A stretch of 64,000 nucleotides of DNA from Rhynchopus sp. YZ270_cl-10 (GCA_964035575.1 OZ037874.1:682001-746000), one strand, 5' to 3'; positions 10,441 to 22,266 are shown, counted from the first letter of the stretch. Notes: generated from the letters alone by a model not told the origin. Program-made: numbers and translations.

Positions 10441-11845
10441 GTACTGTACTGTACTGTACTGTACTGTACTGTACTGTACTGTACTGTACTGTACTGTACT
10501 GTACTGTACTGTACTGTACTGTACTGTACTGTACTGTACTGTACTGTACTGTACTGTACTGTACTGTACTGTACTGTACTGTACTGTACTGTACTGTACT
10601 GTACTGTACTGTACTGTACTGTACTGTACTGTACTGTACTGTACTGTACTGTACTGTACTGTACTGTACTGTACTGTACTGTACTGTACTGTACTGTACT
10701 GTACTGTACTGTACTGTACTGTACTGTACTGTACTGTACTGTACTGTACTGTACTGTACTGTACTGTACTGTACTGTACTGTACTGTACTGTACTGTACT
10801 GTACTGTACTGTACTGTACTGTACTGTACTGTACTGTACTGTACTGTACTGTACTGTACTGTACTGTACTGTACTGTACTGTACTGTACTGTACTGTACT
10901 GTACTGTACTGTACTGTACTGTACTGTACTGTACTGTACTGTACTGTACTGTACTGTACTGTACTGTACTGTACTGTACTGTACTGTACTGTACTGTACT
11001 GTACTGTACTGTACTGTACTGTACTGTACTGTACTGTACTGTACTGTACTGTACTGTACTGTACTGTACTGTACTGTACTGTACTGTACTGTACTGTACT
11101 GTACTGTACTGTACTGTACTGTACTGTACTGTACTGTACTGTACTGTACTGTACTGTACTGTACTGTACTGTACTGTACTGTACTGTACTGTACTGTACT
11201 GTACTGTACTGTACTGTACTGTACTGTACTGTACTGTACTGTACTGTACTGTACTGTACTGTACTGTACTGTACTGTACTGTACTGTACTGTACTGTACT
11301 GTACTGTACTGTACTGTACTGTACTGTACTGTACTGTACTGTACTGTACTGTACTGTACTGTACTGTACTGTACTGTACTGTACTGTACTGTACTGTACT
11401 GTACTGTACTGTACTGTACTGTACTGTACTGTACTGTACTGTACTGTACTGTACTGTACTGTACTGTACTGTACTGTACTGTACTGTACTGTACTGTACT
11501 GTACTGTACTGTACTGTACTGTACTGTACTGTACTGTACTGTACTGTACTGTACTGTACTGTACTGTACTGTACTGTACTGTACTGTACTGTACTGTACT
11601 GTACTGTACTGTACTGTACTGTACTGTACTGTACTGTACTGTACTGTACTGTACTGTACTGTACTGTACTGTACTGTACTGTACTGTACTGTACTGTACT
11701 GTACTGTACTGTACTGTACTGTACTGTACTGTACTGTACTGTACTGTACTGTACTGTACTGTACTGTACTGTACTGTACTGTACTGTACTGTACTGTACT
11801 GTACTGTGTACTGTACTGTGTACTGTACTGTACTGTGTACTGTAC
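10441..11845 (+). repeat. (GTACT)n satellite
   Basis: An essentially perfect pentamer array of about 273 units runs to about 11807, followed by about 40 bases of mixed 5- and 7-base units. All frames through it are open because the unit contains no stop, which produces long meaningless frames (YCTVL or STVQY repeats). The lack of variants suggests recent expansion or copying by slippage. Confidence 0.97.
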
Positions 11846-12413
11846 TGTGTACTGTGTACTGTGTACTGTGTACTGTGTACTGTGTACTGTGTACTGTGTA
11901 CTGTGTACTGTGTACTGTGTACTGTGTACTGTGTACTGTGTACTGTGTACTGTGTACTGTGTACTGTGTACTGTGTACTGTGTACTGTGTACTGTGTACT
12001 GTGTACTGTGTACTGTGTACTGTGTACTGTGTACTGTGTACTGTGTACTGTGTACTGTGTACTGTGTACTGTGTACTGTGTACTGTGTACTGTGTACTGT
12101 GTACTGTGTACTGTGTACTGTGTACTGTGTACTGTGTACTGTGTACTGTGTACTGTGTACTGTGTACTGTGTACTGTGTACTGTGTACTGTGTACTGTGT
12201 ACTGTGTACTGTGTACTGTGTACTGTGTACTGTGTACTGTGTACTGTGTACTGTGTACTGTGTACTGTGTACTGTGTACTGTGTACTGTGTACTGTGTAC
12301 TGTGTACTGTGTACTGTGTACTGTGTACTGTGTACTGTGTACTGTGTACTGTGTACTGTGTACTGTGTACTGTGTACTGTGTACTGTGTACTGTGTACTG
12401 TGTACTGTGTACT
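11846..12413 (+). repeat. (GTGTACT)n satellite
   Basis: About 81 near-perfect 7-base units (GTACT with a GT inserted) follow the pentamer array directly. The mixed junction shows how one unit grew from the other. Confidence 0.96.
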
Positions 12414-12422
12414 GTACTGTAT

Positions 12423-12452
12423 AAAAACCATAGGGGGGACCCTATGGTTTTT
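12423..12452 (+). other. 13-bp hairpin bordering the satellite
   Basis: AAAAACCATAGGG pairs perfectly with CCCTATGGTTTTT around a GGGA loop, starting about 10 bases after the last satellite unit. Confidence 0.65.
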
Positions 12453-12593
12453 GGATTTTTTTTTGGGTTTTTTGGAACACGAATCTGTTCGATAATTTTT
12501 GGATTGGGTAGTTTACCCACCCTAGCGATCCATTAACGCCAGAATTTTTCACTTTTGAGCATCTGTTACCTGTTTAGAATTTTTCCTCACATG

Positions 12594-12618
12594 CACATTT
12601 TCAAAAGAATGGGCGTAA
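12594..12618 (-). repeat. Right arm of 25-bp inverted repeat (partner 8724-8748)
   Basis: Read on the minus strand this matches 8724-8748 in 24 of 25 positions. It is followed by an A-rich stretch and a CGTACCGTGCGCCTGCGGCGC copy (12636-12660). Confidence 0.7.
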
Positions 12619-13197
12619 AAAAAATATAAAAAAAAGTAGCGTACCGTGCGCCTGCGGCGCTATGTTGCTGGCTCTTTGATGCTGATATTATTGATACCAT
12701 TGATACTTCCGAGCATTGCCCCTTTTAAAAGGAGGCTTCGGCAAGCGACGAGTACATTCACTTTCATTACATGTTCCAACTGCAACACTTCAATCACTGT
12801 GTAGCGCCATACAAGGAAAAAGCAAATGCCATCACCCTCCACTCTCACAAGAACCCTTACCTACCTCTACCAGACAACGCAGCTGTGAAACTTAACACGG
12901 CTATCAAACCTGGTGCTAAAAAGCCTGGCGCAAAAAAGTTGTGCCAAAGCTGGCAGAGCAGACTTGTCTTTCGCTGTCAAGAAGGAGACTCCCACGGTTG
13001 TCACCCTTCGCCTCTCCACTCTGTGGCCTGCAGGGAGGCGCGCGCGAAGCGCGCGACGACCGCTATTGCGGGGAGAAAAAAATTTTTGGGGGGGTCTTTT
13101 TGGTGTACTTCATTGGTATACACATCACACACCCCACACGACCGTCCCCCCCGGTTCTTTCCTTGTGGCGCATCTGCCTGGGTCCTCTCCCACTCAG

Positions 13198-15084
<1,887 letters not shown>

Positions 15085-15087
<3 letters not shown>

Positions 15088-15116
15088 CGGAGCGAGAAGC
15101 GTGACCCCGAGTCGCT
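15085..15116 (+). promoter_or_regulatory. Candidate stop-codon read-through site between ORF1 and ORF2
   Basis: The only stop between the two ORFs is TGA followed by CGG, a tetranucleotide context (TGAC) known to be leaky. Four bases further on, GAGCGA (15091-15096) can pair with TCGCTC (15113-15118 region) as a 6-bp stem. The frame then stays open to 19518, and no ATG occurs before residue 93 of ORF2, which is already inside the endonuclease domain. Confidence 0.5.
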
Positions 15117-18100
15117 CGCAGCCCACAACTACGAGCAACTTCCTCGCGAGTGCATAGAAACACGCCCTGGTCCCCGCCACTTCCCAAACCAAGCCTCCTC
15201 ATCATCATCATCATCATCCGTGGCATCCTTTTCTCCTCGCCCCTTTTTCCCTACGTCACTCTCAGACACATCTTCTTCCTCTGCTTCCTCCTCTTCTTCT
15301 TCTTCCTCTTCTTCCTCCTCCTCTTCAACGGATAGATCCTCCTCACGTACGTGCTGCTCCGATGCTGAGAACACGCTCACGATAACCACCCTCAACTGCA
15401 CATCCCTGCAGAACTACGCACACATCATACACGACCTGCAGTGCGATATAATTTGTCTGCAAGAGACAAAATTGACCGAGTCCAAGATCTTTGAGATGAA
15501 CGACTTCTTCACCACAGTTTGGTCCCCAGAGTGGGGCCCCCCCATGGATGGCGCACTCGTCCATGGCATCCGCAGTCCACACATTGGGGAACGTGGGGGA
15601 GTTGCCACCATGCTGAAGAGACCGGGCATCATGTTCCTGGACACCGAATTGACGTCTTCTCTGAAGCCCTCGCTGAGGAAACGCGTGGTGCACACACGCG
15701 TGGCGCTTGGTTCCGGCCGTCTGTTCCTGCATGTGGTGAATGTGTACGCCCCGTCAGGTGACACGCCAAGAGGTACAGTTGCTTCCCGCGAAGAACTCCT
15801 CCACACAGTGCTTGTGAAGTTTCGAGAAGCCCTGGGTAACGTTCCGTTGATTGTGTGCGGCGACCTCAACACCGATGTGGAAAGATCACCAACATTGCGG
15901 AAAGCACTCGCCAATGACTGGTGCGATGTCGCGCTCCTGGGAAGCACTGGGGATGACGGCAAGCCCCCTGCCACGTTCACTCGCAAAGACTCAGCGGGAA
16001 CCCGTATCGACTACATCCTGCTGAATAGCGTCGCTGCACACGCCATTCATAGCTGTTGGACACAGAGCATCAACTGCATCCCCAGCCACAAGTCCGTCAA
16101 CGTGCGGCTCTGCCTCTCTGTGTTTACAGAGTCGACACTCCGATACATTATTCCCAAGCAGATGCCGGAGCTTGGACTTGTGGCGAATGCTGAGACAGTC
16201 GGCAGGAATCTCCTACAACAACACAACTGTGCCGCAGCACTTGCGTCCGGTGACATTGACGATGCGTGGGAAGCGATCGCATTGGCTGGGGAAGAGTTTC
16301 TCCTGCTCGCGGCAAAGGCAGCTGGTGACACGCTTTCGAAAGGGTTCTGTGGCCGCTCCAAGATTCCCCATCCGGTGTTGAAACCTGTGTGTGCACCTAC
16401 ACGACCGGCGTCTGTTGGTGGGTCTTCCCCCCGACAGGACCAACTTGCCAAATTCGAGTACAAGCTCACGGATCTCATCGCAAAGACTGAATCTTGTCCT
16501 GGTGGGGTGATGGAGAATCCTGTGCGCAATGCCTGGGGTAAAGTGTTCCGTACCGCAATTACGCTCAAGTTGCTGAGGTCCGAGGAGACGACAATCCCTC
16601 TCTCGCTCGAAAGGCAAATACAGATCCTTAACTCTCTGCTGGAAAAATCCAAGATGCTTATGAACCTTGAGATACGCAATACCCGTCTACAGCGCGAGAA
16701 GCAGTACACCACCAAGCTGAAGGTGGATTTCAGCAGCGAACGACGAAAACTCACGGCGTGGTGCATGGGTAAACAGGGTGTTCCTATTTCCGCCCTTCGG
16801 GGGGAAGATGGTGTGCTTACGGCCAACCACAGGGAGATGGACAAACTCCTGCGTGATGAATGGAAATCGGTGTTCAACCTATACGACCACGACCATCCCG
16901 AGCCAACTCTCGCCTCTTTCGAACAACGTTTCGGCAGCTTCGTCGCGCACTCCCCGATGTCCCTAGACCCGCTAAGTGGTGCTGACTTGCGTAGAACGCT
17001 TGACAAGAAAGGTAAGCGCACGGACGCCTGCGGAACTGATGGCTGGCGCTCATTGGAGCTTCATGCGATGCCCCTGTGCATACTGGACGGTTTTGCCCGA
17101 GTGTTCAACGCGATAGAGACGAACGGTGTGTGGCCGCAAGCGCTGTTGACCGCCCTGGTGACGCTCCTTCCCAAAGGCGAGGACCAGTCCCCCTTGAAGC
17201 TACGTCCTGTGACAGTGACCAGTGCGGTGTACCGGTTGTGGGCCTGCGCACGCCTGCAGGCAGTTCAACAATGGCAGGAACAATGGGTACACCCGTCGCA
17301 ACATGGCTTCCGCCCAAAGCACAGCACGAACGACGTCTTGTATGACGTCTTCACACAGATGGAGGACGCTCTGCTCGGTGGCGAACCGCTGCACGGTCTG
17401 GCACTCGACTTTGCGAAGTGCTTCGACCGCGTACCACAGGGCCTCACCTTGGATCTTGTAGAGAAGATGGGGCTTCACCCCAGGATCATGACACCTCTGC
17501 GAGCAATGTACGCCAAGCTGAGACGGCGGTTCAAGCTGCCCTCCGGCGTAGGAGAGGCGTACTCCGTGACGAATGGGATTCTGCAGGGGTGCCCCCTCTC
17601 TGTGGTGCTCATCAACGCCTTGATGTCGGTCCTGACACACTGCATCACGGCAGAGGTACCTGAGGCGTTTGTACGGTCGTTTGCTGACGACGCATACCTT
17701 TTGTCTCGCCATAGTGAAGCTTCGGTGGGGGCGTGTCTGCTGCGAGTGGAGGACTTCTGCCGCATCACAGGCATGCGCCTCAACATGGCGAAGACCTTTG
17801 CCTTCTCATCATTGAAGAACCACAAATGCAAGCTGAAGTCTGAGGACAACCATAGGTTCCGGACAACAGAGTCACTCCGCTCACTCGGCGTGATGATGTA
17901 CAGCTCCCTACGGAGCAAGGGGCGATACAACGCTACGGTATACCAATCAGCCGTGAGGGCGCTCTCATGTTTGGGTGCGACACCGCTCTCCTTCTCCCAG
18001 AAGGTATCTATTGCCACATCTGCCATCCTCCCTTCAGTGTTATACGAGTCCGCATTCAACATGCCCCCTCAGTCAGTGTTGAATGAACTAACGAAGGCAG

Positions 18101-19518
18101 TGGCGATGTGCTGCTGGGGCCCCACCTACCTTACCCGTTCAGTGGATGCATTGCTCACACTCTGCCTGAAGGCGCACGTGGCACACCCCCTCTCGAGTGC
18201 AATATGCCGGACGTTCAGAACTTACGCTGCCAGTGTGGAACGCAACGACGCCATACGCCAGAGGTGCATGAACATCAGAGAGAGATACGAGACCCTGGCC
18301 GCACGGGGTACACCTATGCATGCAGTTGGTCCAGTGGGGACGGTGCTTGCCGCCTCCCGCAGATGTGGCGTGAGTTGGGACCCTGAGATGAAGACAGTGA
18401 CGTCTACGTCTGCAACCGCGAAGACTACCCCCATCATCGAGATAGACAAAGCCAAGAGGGCCCATGAAGTGCGAGTTCTGGCACGTACGGCGGTATGGGA
18501 TGACCTACAGAGTAAACGCCCTACGTACGACGGCATCAACGACGGCATTGACACCCGCGCCACCAATGCCCTGTGGCGCAATCTACAATACCACGACCCC
18601 CTCAAGGCTTTCCGGATGCGACGTGTTCTGTGTGGTGGAGTCCTCTTCTGCCATCCAGATGGGCTCAAGCGCAGTGGCCTGCCCGAGGCGGACTTCAGCG
18701 ATAAATGCCCCTTATGCCTCGTCCAGGTTACATGCCACACACGCCACCTACTGTGGCACTGCAGCATAGTGCACACACCGGCATTCACTGCCCTACATGC
18801 GTCGGCCATCAGCCTCTACGGCAAGGGGCTTCCCACCTGCTTTGTGCTGCACGGCATTGTGCCCTCCAATGTGAGCAAGGTGACGGTGAAGGCGGTACAG
18901 TCTCTTCTCCTCGATGCCGTCACCACGATCGACACGACCCTCTCAAGTCCAGCGGATGTGGCCCCGGCTGTGCACCCTTGGAATCTCACATTTGCTGCCT
19001 CTAAACGGGATACCCCCTTCCGCACATATCTGACCAAGCTACAACCTAGTTTTTCCTCCACCTATAGGGAGGCGTTCACTTTGAAAGCTTTCCTGTGGTG
19101 GGTGATTACGCTCGAGTGGAGCAAAGAACCCCGCGACGTGTCGTGTGTCGAGCTCGCGGTCGACTTCGAATTGCGCACAAGGGTCTTCCTCGCCAAACAG
19201 ACCTCTAATATCCGCGAGCGTGGGCGGGCCATGCAAAGGCTCATCGTCAAGGCTAACATGCGGGCTTTAACAGCGAAACTCCGCCGCGCCCCATTCCCTG
19301 GTGTGAAGAGGGATCGTGTGCACTCCCTCCGTTCCGTCGGCGCCCCGGCGCTCATCGGATTCAGCAGACGCCCAGTGTTGTGTGCTAAAACACGTGCTTT
19401 TCTTGAATCACTAAATCATGTTGTCCCCCCTTCCCGGTCAGGGTGGGGTAATGATTGTATACCTGCTTACAGCTTCCCTGTAAACCAAACACAAGCGCAA
19501 CACTCCGGGGTTCGATAA
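15088..19518 (+). CDS. LINE ORF2: APE-like endonuclease, reverse transcriptase, zinc knuckle
   Basis: Residue numbers start at the GTG at 15220 (1,432 residues), but the frame is open from 15088. A Ser-rich linker is followed by the endonuclease (from about residue 54: 'TITTLNCTSLQNYAHII', 'ICLQETK', 'VNVYAP', 'VCGDLNTD', 'GTRIDYILL'). The usual SDH triplet is PSH, so the Asp appears replaced. Reverse transcriptase motifs include 'HGFRPKHST', 'LALDFAKCFD' (D730), 'GILQGCPLS' and 'FADDAYLL' (D823, D824), so the catalytic aspartates are present. A C-terminal CCHC knuckle follows (C1163, C1166, H1176, C1181). The protein would nick the target and prime reverse transcription there. No ATG precedes the endonuclease, so expression probably depends on ORF1 translation. 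Confidence 0.93.
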   Translation, partial: RSEKRDPESLAAHNYEQLPRECIETRPGPRHFPNQASSSSSSSSVASFSPRPFFPTSLSDTSSSSASSSSSSSSSSSSSSTDRSSSRTCCSDAENTLTITTLNCTSLQNYAHIIHDLQCDIICLQETKLTESKIFEMNDFFTTVWSPEWGPPMDGALVHGIRSPHIGERGGVATMLKRPGIMFLDTELTSSLKPSLRKRVVHTRVALGSGRLFLHVVNVYAPSGDTPRGTVASREELLHTVLVKFREALGNVPLIVCGDLNTDVERSPTLRKALANDWCDVALLGSTGDDGKPPATFTRKDSAGTRIDYILLNSVAAHAIHSCWTQSINCIPSHKSVNVRLCLSVFTESTLRYIIPKQMPELGLVANAETVGRNLLQQHNCAAALASGDIDDAWEAIALAGEEFLLLAAKAAGDTLSKGFCGRSKIPHPVLKPVCAPTRPASVGGSSPRQDQLAKFEYKLTDLIAKTESCPGGVMENPVRNAWGKVFRTAITLKLLRSEETTIPLSLERQIQILNSLLEKSKMLMNLEIRNTRLQREKQYTTKLKVDFSSERRKLTAWCMGKQGVPISALRGEDGVLTANHREMDKLLRDEWKSVFNLYDHDHPEPTLASFEQRFGSFVAHSPMSLDPLSGADLRRTLDKKGKRTDACGTDGWRSLELHAMPLCILDGFARVFNAIETNGVWPQALLTALVTLLPKGEDQSPLKLRPVTVTSAVYRLWACARLQAVQQWQEQWVHPSQHGFRPKHSTNDVLYDVFTQMEDALLGGEPLHGLALDFAKCFDRVPQGLTLDLVEKMGLHPRIMTPLRAMYAKLRRRFKLPSGVGEAYSVTNGILQGCPLSVVLINALMSVLTHCITAEVPEAFVRSFADDAYLLSRHSEASVGACLLRVEDFCRITGMRLNMAKTFAFSSLKNHKCKLKSEDNHRFRTTESLRSLGVMMYSSLRSKGRYNATVYQSAVRALSCLGATPLSFSQKVSIATSAILPSVLYESAFNMPPQSVLNELTKAVAMCCWGPTYLTRSVDALLTLCLKAHVAHPLSSAICRTFRTYAASVERNDAIRQRCMNIRERYETLAARGTPMHAVGPVGTVLAASRRCGVSWDPEMKTVTSTSATAKTTPIIEIDKAKRAHEVRVLARTAVWDDLQSKRPTYDGINDGIDTRATNALWRNLQYHDPLKAFRMRRVLCGGVLFCHPDGLKRSGLPEADFSDKCPLCLVQVTCHTRHLLWHCSIVHTPAFTALHASAISLYGKGLPTCFVLHGIVPSNVSKVTVKAVQSLLLDAVTTIDTTLSSPADVAPAVHPWNLTFAASKRDTPFRTYLTKLQPSFSSTYREAFTLKAFLWWVITLEWSKEPRDVSCVELAVDFELRTRVFLAKQTSNIRERGRAMQRLIVKANMRALTAKLRRAPFPGVKRDRVHSLRSVGAPALIGFSRRPVLCAKTRAFLESLNHVVPPSRSGWGNDCIPAYSFPVNQTQAQHSGVR

Positions 19519-19530
19519 CCCGCGGAGTGT
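19500..19530 (+). other. LINE 3'-end hairpin overlapping the ORF2 stop
   Basis: ACACTCC pairs with GGAGTGT, and inside it GGGTT pairs with AACCC around a CGAT loop; the ORF2 TAA lies in the loop region. LINE reverse transcriptases often recognise a 3' RNA hairpin. Related tails without the ORFs occur near 23826-23900, 42582-42612 and 61556-61610. Confidence 0.6.
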
Positions 19531-19632
19531 CAGTGCCTGCGTCCCAGAGGCGTTTGCACTATCAACTTCACTTTTGGTGGACCCCCCCAATTTCTGAAAC
19601 CCCAAATCCTGGCGGAAACCCTGGCCAGTAAT

Positions 19633-19711
19633 AAAAAAAAAAAAAAAAAAAGGCACCTCACCCATTCCCTTGGACCTATTTTATTTTATTTCTTTTCTGG
19701 GCGTTCTTCTT
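19633..19711 (+). repeat. A-run plus GGCACCTCACCC repeat, copy 2
   Basis: Second copy of the block at 857-930, directly after the LINE. The A-run may serve both as LINE tail and as the start of this repeat, so the LINE may have inserted at or inside an older copy. Confidence 0.7.
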
Positions 19712-19906
19712 TCGGTCCATTGGCGCACTTGGACTTATAAGCTACGACCGTCGCCCAGTTTTTACGTACCCGCGCTACACTATGCACATGCTCGAACACG
19801 TTATCGTACGTGCCAAAATTACGAACTCCGGCTGGGGAAATGACATCATCCCTGACAACAACCTTGTGGAAGCCTGCGCGAATGTTGCTCCGCGATAACG
19901 AATATG

Positions 19907-19956
19907 ATAAGGTGACTAAGCACAGAGAGGCTTAGGGTCATCTTATAACCTTTTCT
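19907..19956 (+). repeat. Dispersed hairpin element, best-paired copy
   Basis: ATAAGGTGACTAAGC pairs over 15 bp with GCTTAG(GG)TCATCTTAT, leaving only a 2-base bulge, around an A/G-rich loop (ACAGAGAG). A CTTTTCTTTC run follows. Confidence 0.75.
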
Positions 19957-20042
19957 TTCTACAATCTCTCCCTTCTTGTGAAGGCGTATGCTGTGTTGAT
20001 GTTGTCATACCGCGAGACAGCACAATTTGCATCCCTATTGCC

Positions 20043-20113
20043 GCGTAATTGATCTAGTGGTAGAATGGCCCTCCGCCACGGGGTTGGCCTGGGTTCGATT
20101 CCCGGATTACGCA
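20043..20113 (+). tRNA. tRNA-Gly(GCC)-like gene
   Basis: The 71-base length and layout match eukaryotic tRNA-Gly(GCC). Acceptor stem GCGTAAT/ATTACGC is perfect, the T-arm is CTGGG-TTCGATT-CCCGG, and the B box GGTTCGATT is intact. The anticodon loop is CCGCCAC, giving anticodon GCC, but position 33 is C where nearly all tRNAs have U; the D-stem has a C-A mismatch. A T-run starting about 7 bases downstream suits RNA polymerase III termination. It could be a working variant or a recent pseudogene. Confidence 0.75.
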
Positions 20114-20390
20114 CTCTCTTTTTTTTTTTTGTGATCGACAGAGTTTTCTCTCTCTACATCACGCGCCTGTCTCACTCAGTTTGTCTGAAGGTGGGGATGG
20201 GTCACGTCAACGTATACCAGCTTTTCTCTCTCTGCAGAGCGCATGACGTTGCTCCACTCCACGCTCTGCTGAGGGGTGCCGAACTGCAAGGCTGACAACT
20301 ACTTCTCCCTCTTGCCCCTCTTGATTTGGTGTCCACATACAAACTATGCTACAGTGATACACCCCCTCCCCACCTCACCCATTTTTCGAT

Positions 20391-21923
20391 ATGGATATCT
20401 GTGTCCACCTCTCCGGGAAGGATGTCAGCGAGATGCTTGAGGTAGGCCAGGACGAAAGCATGGTGAGCCTGCACCTCCGCGCGGCTGAGGTGTTTGACGT
20501 GACTGCCGCGGATTTTGTGTTGTGTGATGAGCGGGGGCAGATCGACACATCAAGGGGCAGCACGGTTACCGCTGAAGGCGCAGGGCTCTCGCAAGAAACT
20601 GAGTTGTTCATGAAACCTGGACCGGGTGTTGAAGCACGGTGGGACCTTGCGCACACCTACCGGGTGCACGATGGGTACCGCAGCCTTCTAGAGAACAGCT
20701 GCGCTGCGCTTGTCCTCGATGTTCAGAAGATCAGCTTGCTTGCTGAAGTATGTGGACAAAGCCGTATCAGTGGACCTCTCTTCGCAAAGTGTTTGGTGCT
20801 GTGCGCACAGCGTGGGCATGTGGAGGCACTTCGGGTGATTCTCCGTTGGACCGCTGCGGATGGGGAGGCGCTTGCTGAGGCGTGTCTTTGCGCGCTGCCT
20901 GGTAGTGTTGTTTGTTTGAAGGCGCTTCTCGAGTCGCTTGAGGAGCTTCAGGTAGGTCCTCGTGGACGTATTCTTAACAGTCAAGGTGGTCAGTCGGGGT
21001 TGACACCGTTGATGGTCGCTGCGGTGAACGGCCAGGCGGAGAAGGTGGCCATGCTGCTTGCCGCTGGGGCGGACCCGAAGATCATAAAATTTGCCCGCAC
21101 TGCAGAGATGATGGCAGCACAGCGCAGGCACGTCGAGGTCCTGAAAGAGTTCCCAAGCGGATCGCACAACAACAATGCATGCCTCCTTCGTGCAATCGAA
21201 GGCCCCACACCACGCGACACAGAAGCAGGCGACACACTGCTTTGTGTGTCCTATCTGCTAGACAGAATGTCGTCAGATGACGCAAGACGGGAGGCCGCAC
21301 GCACACCACGCAATGACCAACGCACGCCTTTTATGTTAGCCTCAGAGCAAAACGAGCTGGAGGTAGCACAGATGCTCCTGGCATTAGGTTCCGACGTCAA
21401 TTGGAAAGACAACCGCGGCTGCACTGCGCTGGCGAATGCGTGTAGACACAATGCTGATGCAGCGTGCATCAAATTCCTTCTTGACAATGGGGCTGACCCG
21501 AACATCGTGGATGAGGACGGCTGCGCACCGTTAGCACACTTCTGTCGGATTGGGACAGATCAGGATGTGGTACGGAGACTTCTTGCGGCAGGGGCGGAGG
21601 TGGAAGCGGTCAACGAAGAGGGGCTGACACCCCTGCTCATCGCAACGCAATCTGGCGCAACCGGCCTATGCCACGTTCTCCTTGACGTAGGAGGGGCGAA
21701 CATTGAGGTGCAAGACAGCAGTGGCAACACACCACTGCTCACGTCTGCGTACAAAGGCTGCCTCTCCACAGCACGGCTGTTTGTCTCGAAAGGCGCGTAT
21801 GTACACTGTGAAAACAAATATGGAACCACCGTCCGTGGTGCATCGGAGCGGGCAAGGGGGGACAATGGGGAGTTAGTAGCCTTTCTCAACGAAGAACTGC
21901 TGCGTGAGGAGGAGTTGGATTGA
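20391..21923 (+). CDS. Ubiquitin-like N-terminus plus ankyrin-repeat protein
   Basis: 510 residues. Residues 1-75 (MDICVHLSGKDVSEMLEVGQ...) resemble in length and spacing the ubiquitin-like start of the two LRR proteins. Ankyrin-type repeats then run from about residue 140 to 495; the clearest units are 'GLTPLMVAAVNGQAEKVAML', 'GADPNIVDEDGCAPLAHFCR', 'EGLTPLLIATQSGATGLCHV' and 'SGNTPLLTSAYKGCLSTARL'. The end is acidic (ELLREEELD). No membrane segment or catalytic domain is seen. Ankyrin repeats bind partner proteins, so an adaptor role in the ubiquitin system is inferred. The gene is intronless, and the ATG at 20391 is the first in the frame. Confidence 0.9.
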   Translation: MDICVHLSGKDVSEMLEVGQDESMVSLHLRAAEVFDVTAADFVLCDERGQIDTSRGSTVTAEGAGLSQETELFMKPGPGVEARWDLAHTYRVHDGYRSLLENSCAALVLDVQKISLLAEVCGQSRISGPLFAKCLVLCAQRGHVEALRVILRWTAADGEALAEACLCALPGSVVCLKALLESLEELQVGPRGRILNSQGGQSGLTPLMVAAVNGQAEKVAMLLAAGADPKIIKFARTAEMMAAQRRHVEVLKEFPSGSHNNNACLLRAIEGPTPRDTEAGDTLLCVSYLLDRMSSDDARREAARTPRNDQRTPFMLASEQNELEVAQMLLALGSDVNWKDNRGCTALANACRHNADAACIKFLLDNGADPNIVDEDGCAPLAHFCRIGTDQDVVRRLLAAGAEVEAVNEEGLTPLLIATQSGATGLCHVLLDVGGANIEVQDSSGNTPLLTSAYKGCLSTARLFVSKGAYVHCENKYGTTVRGASERARGDNGELVAFLNEELLREEELD

Positions 21924-22246
21924 AAAAAAAGAAAAGAATGTGGGTAGAGAGAGGGTTACCCGTTGAAGAAATGGTCTTGTTATAGAATGGAAGCTGGAAA
22001 GACAAAAGAGCAAAATAGTGTTTTGAGAATACCCTGTCTGTGGCGGTTGTTTGATTTGCGACAAAAGAAAAAAAAAACAGTGGATATTGCACAACTGTGG
22101 CAACACAACCGAGGCAAACTACACTACAACAATTTATCAAAAAAAAATAATAATTTTTACACAAGGCGAAAAGCCCCCTAGCCTCTCTAGTTTCAGAAAA
22201 GCCTTGACAAGGGAAATACATAATGGATTAATAGATTCGGGGAAAG

Positions 22247-22266
22247 GCCAGTTGTCGACAACTGGC
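22247..22266. other. Perfect 20-bp palindrome
   Basis: GCCAGTTGTCGACAACTGGC reads the same on both strands. It stands alone, with no gene nearby. Confidence 0.7.

Noticed and set aside
10441-12413. Possible CRISPR array
   Set aside because: There are no unique spacers, the unit is only 5 or 7 bases, and the DNA is eukaryotic.
10227-12536. Frames of about 700 codons on both strands (YCTVL, STVQY, VHSTQY repeats)
   Set aside because: They are pure translations of a stop-free satellite and not genes.
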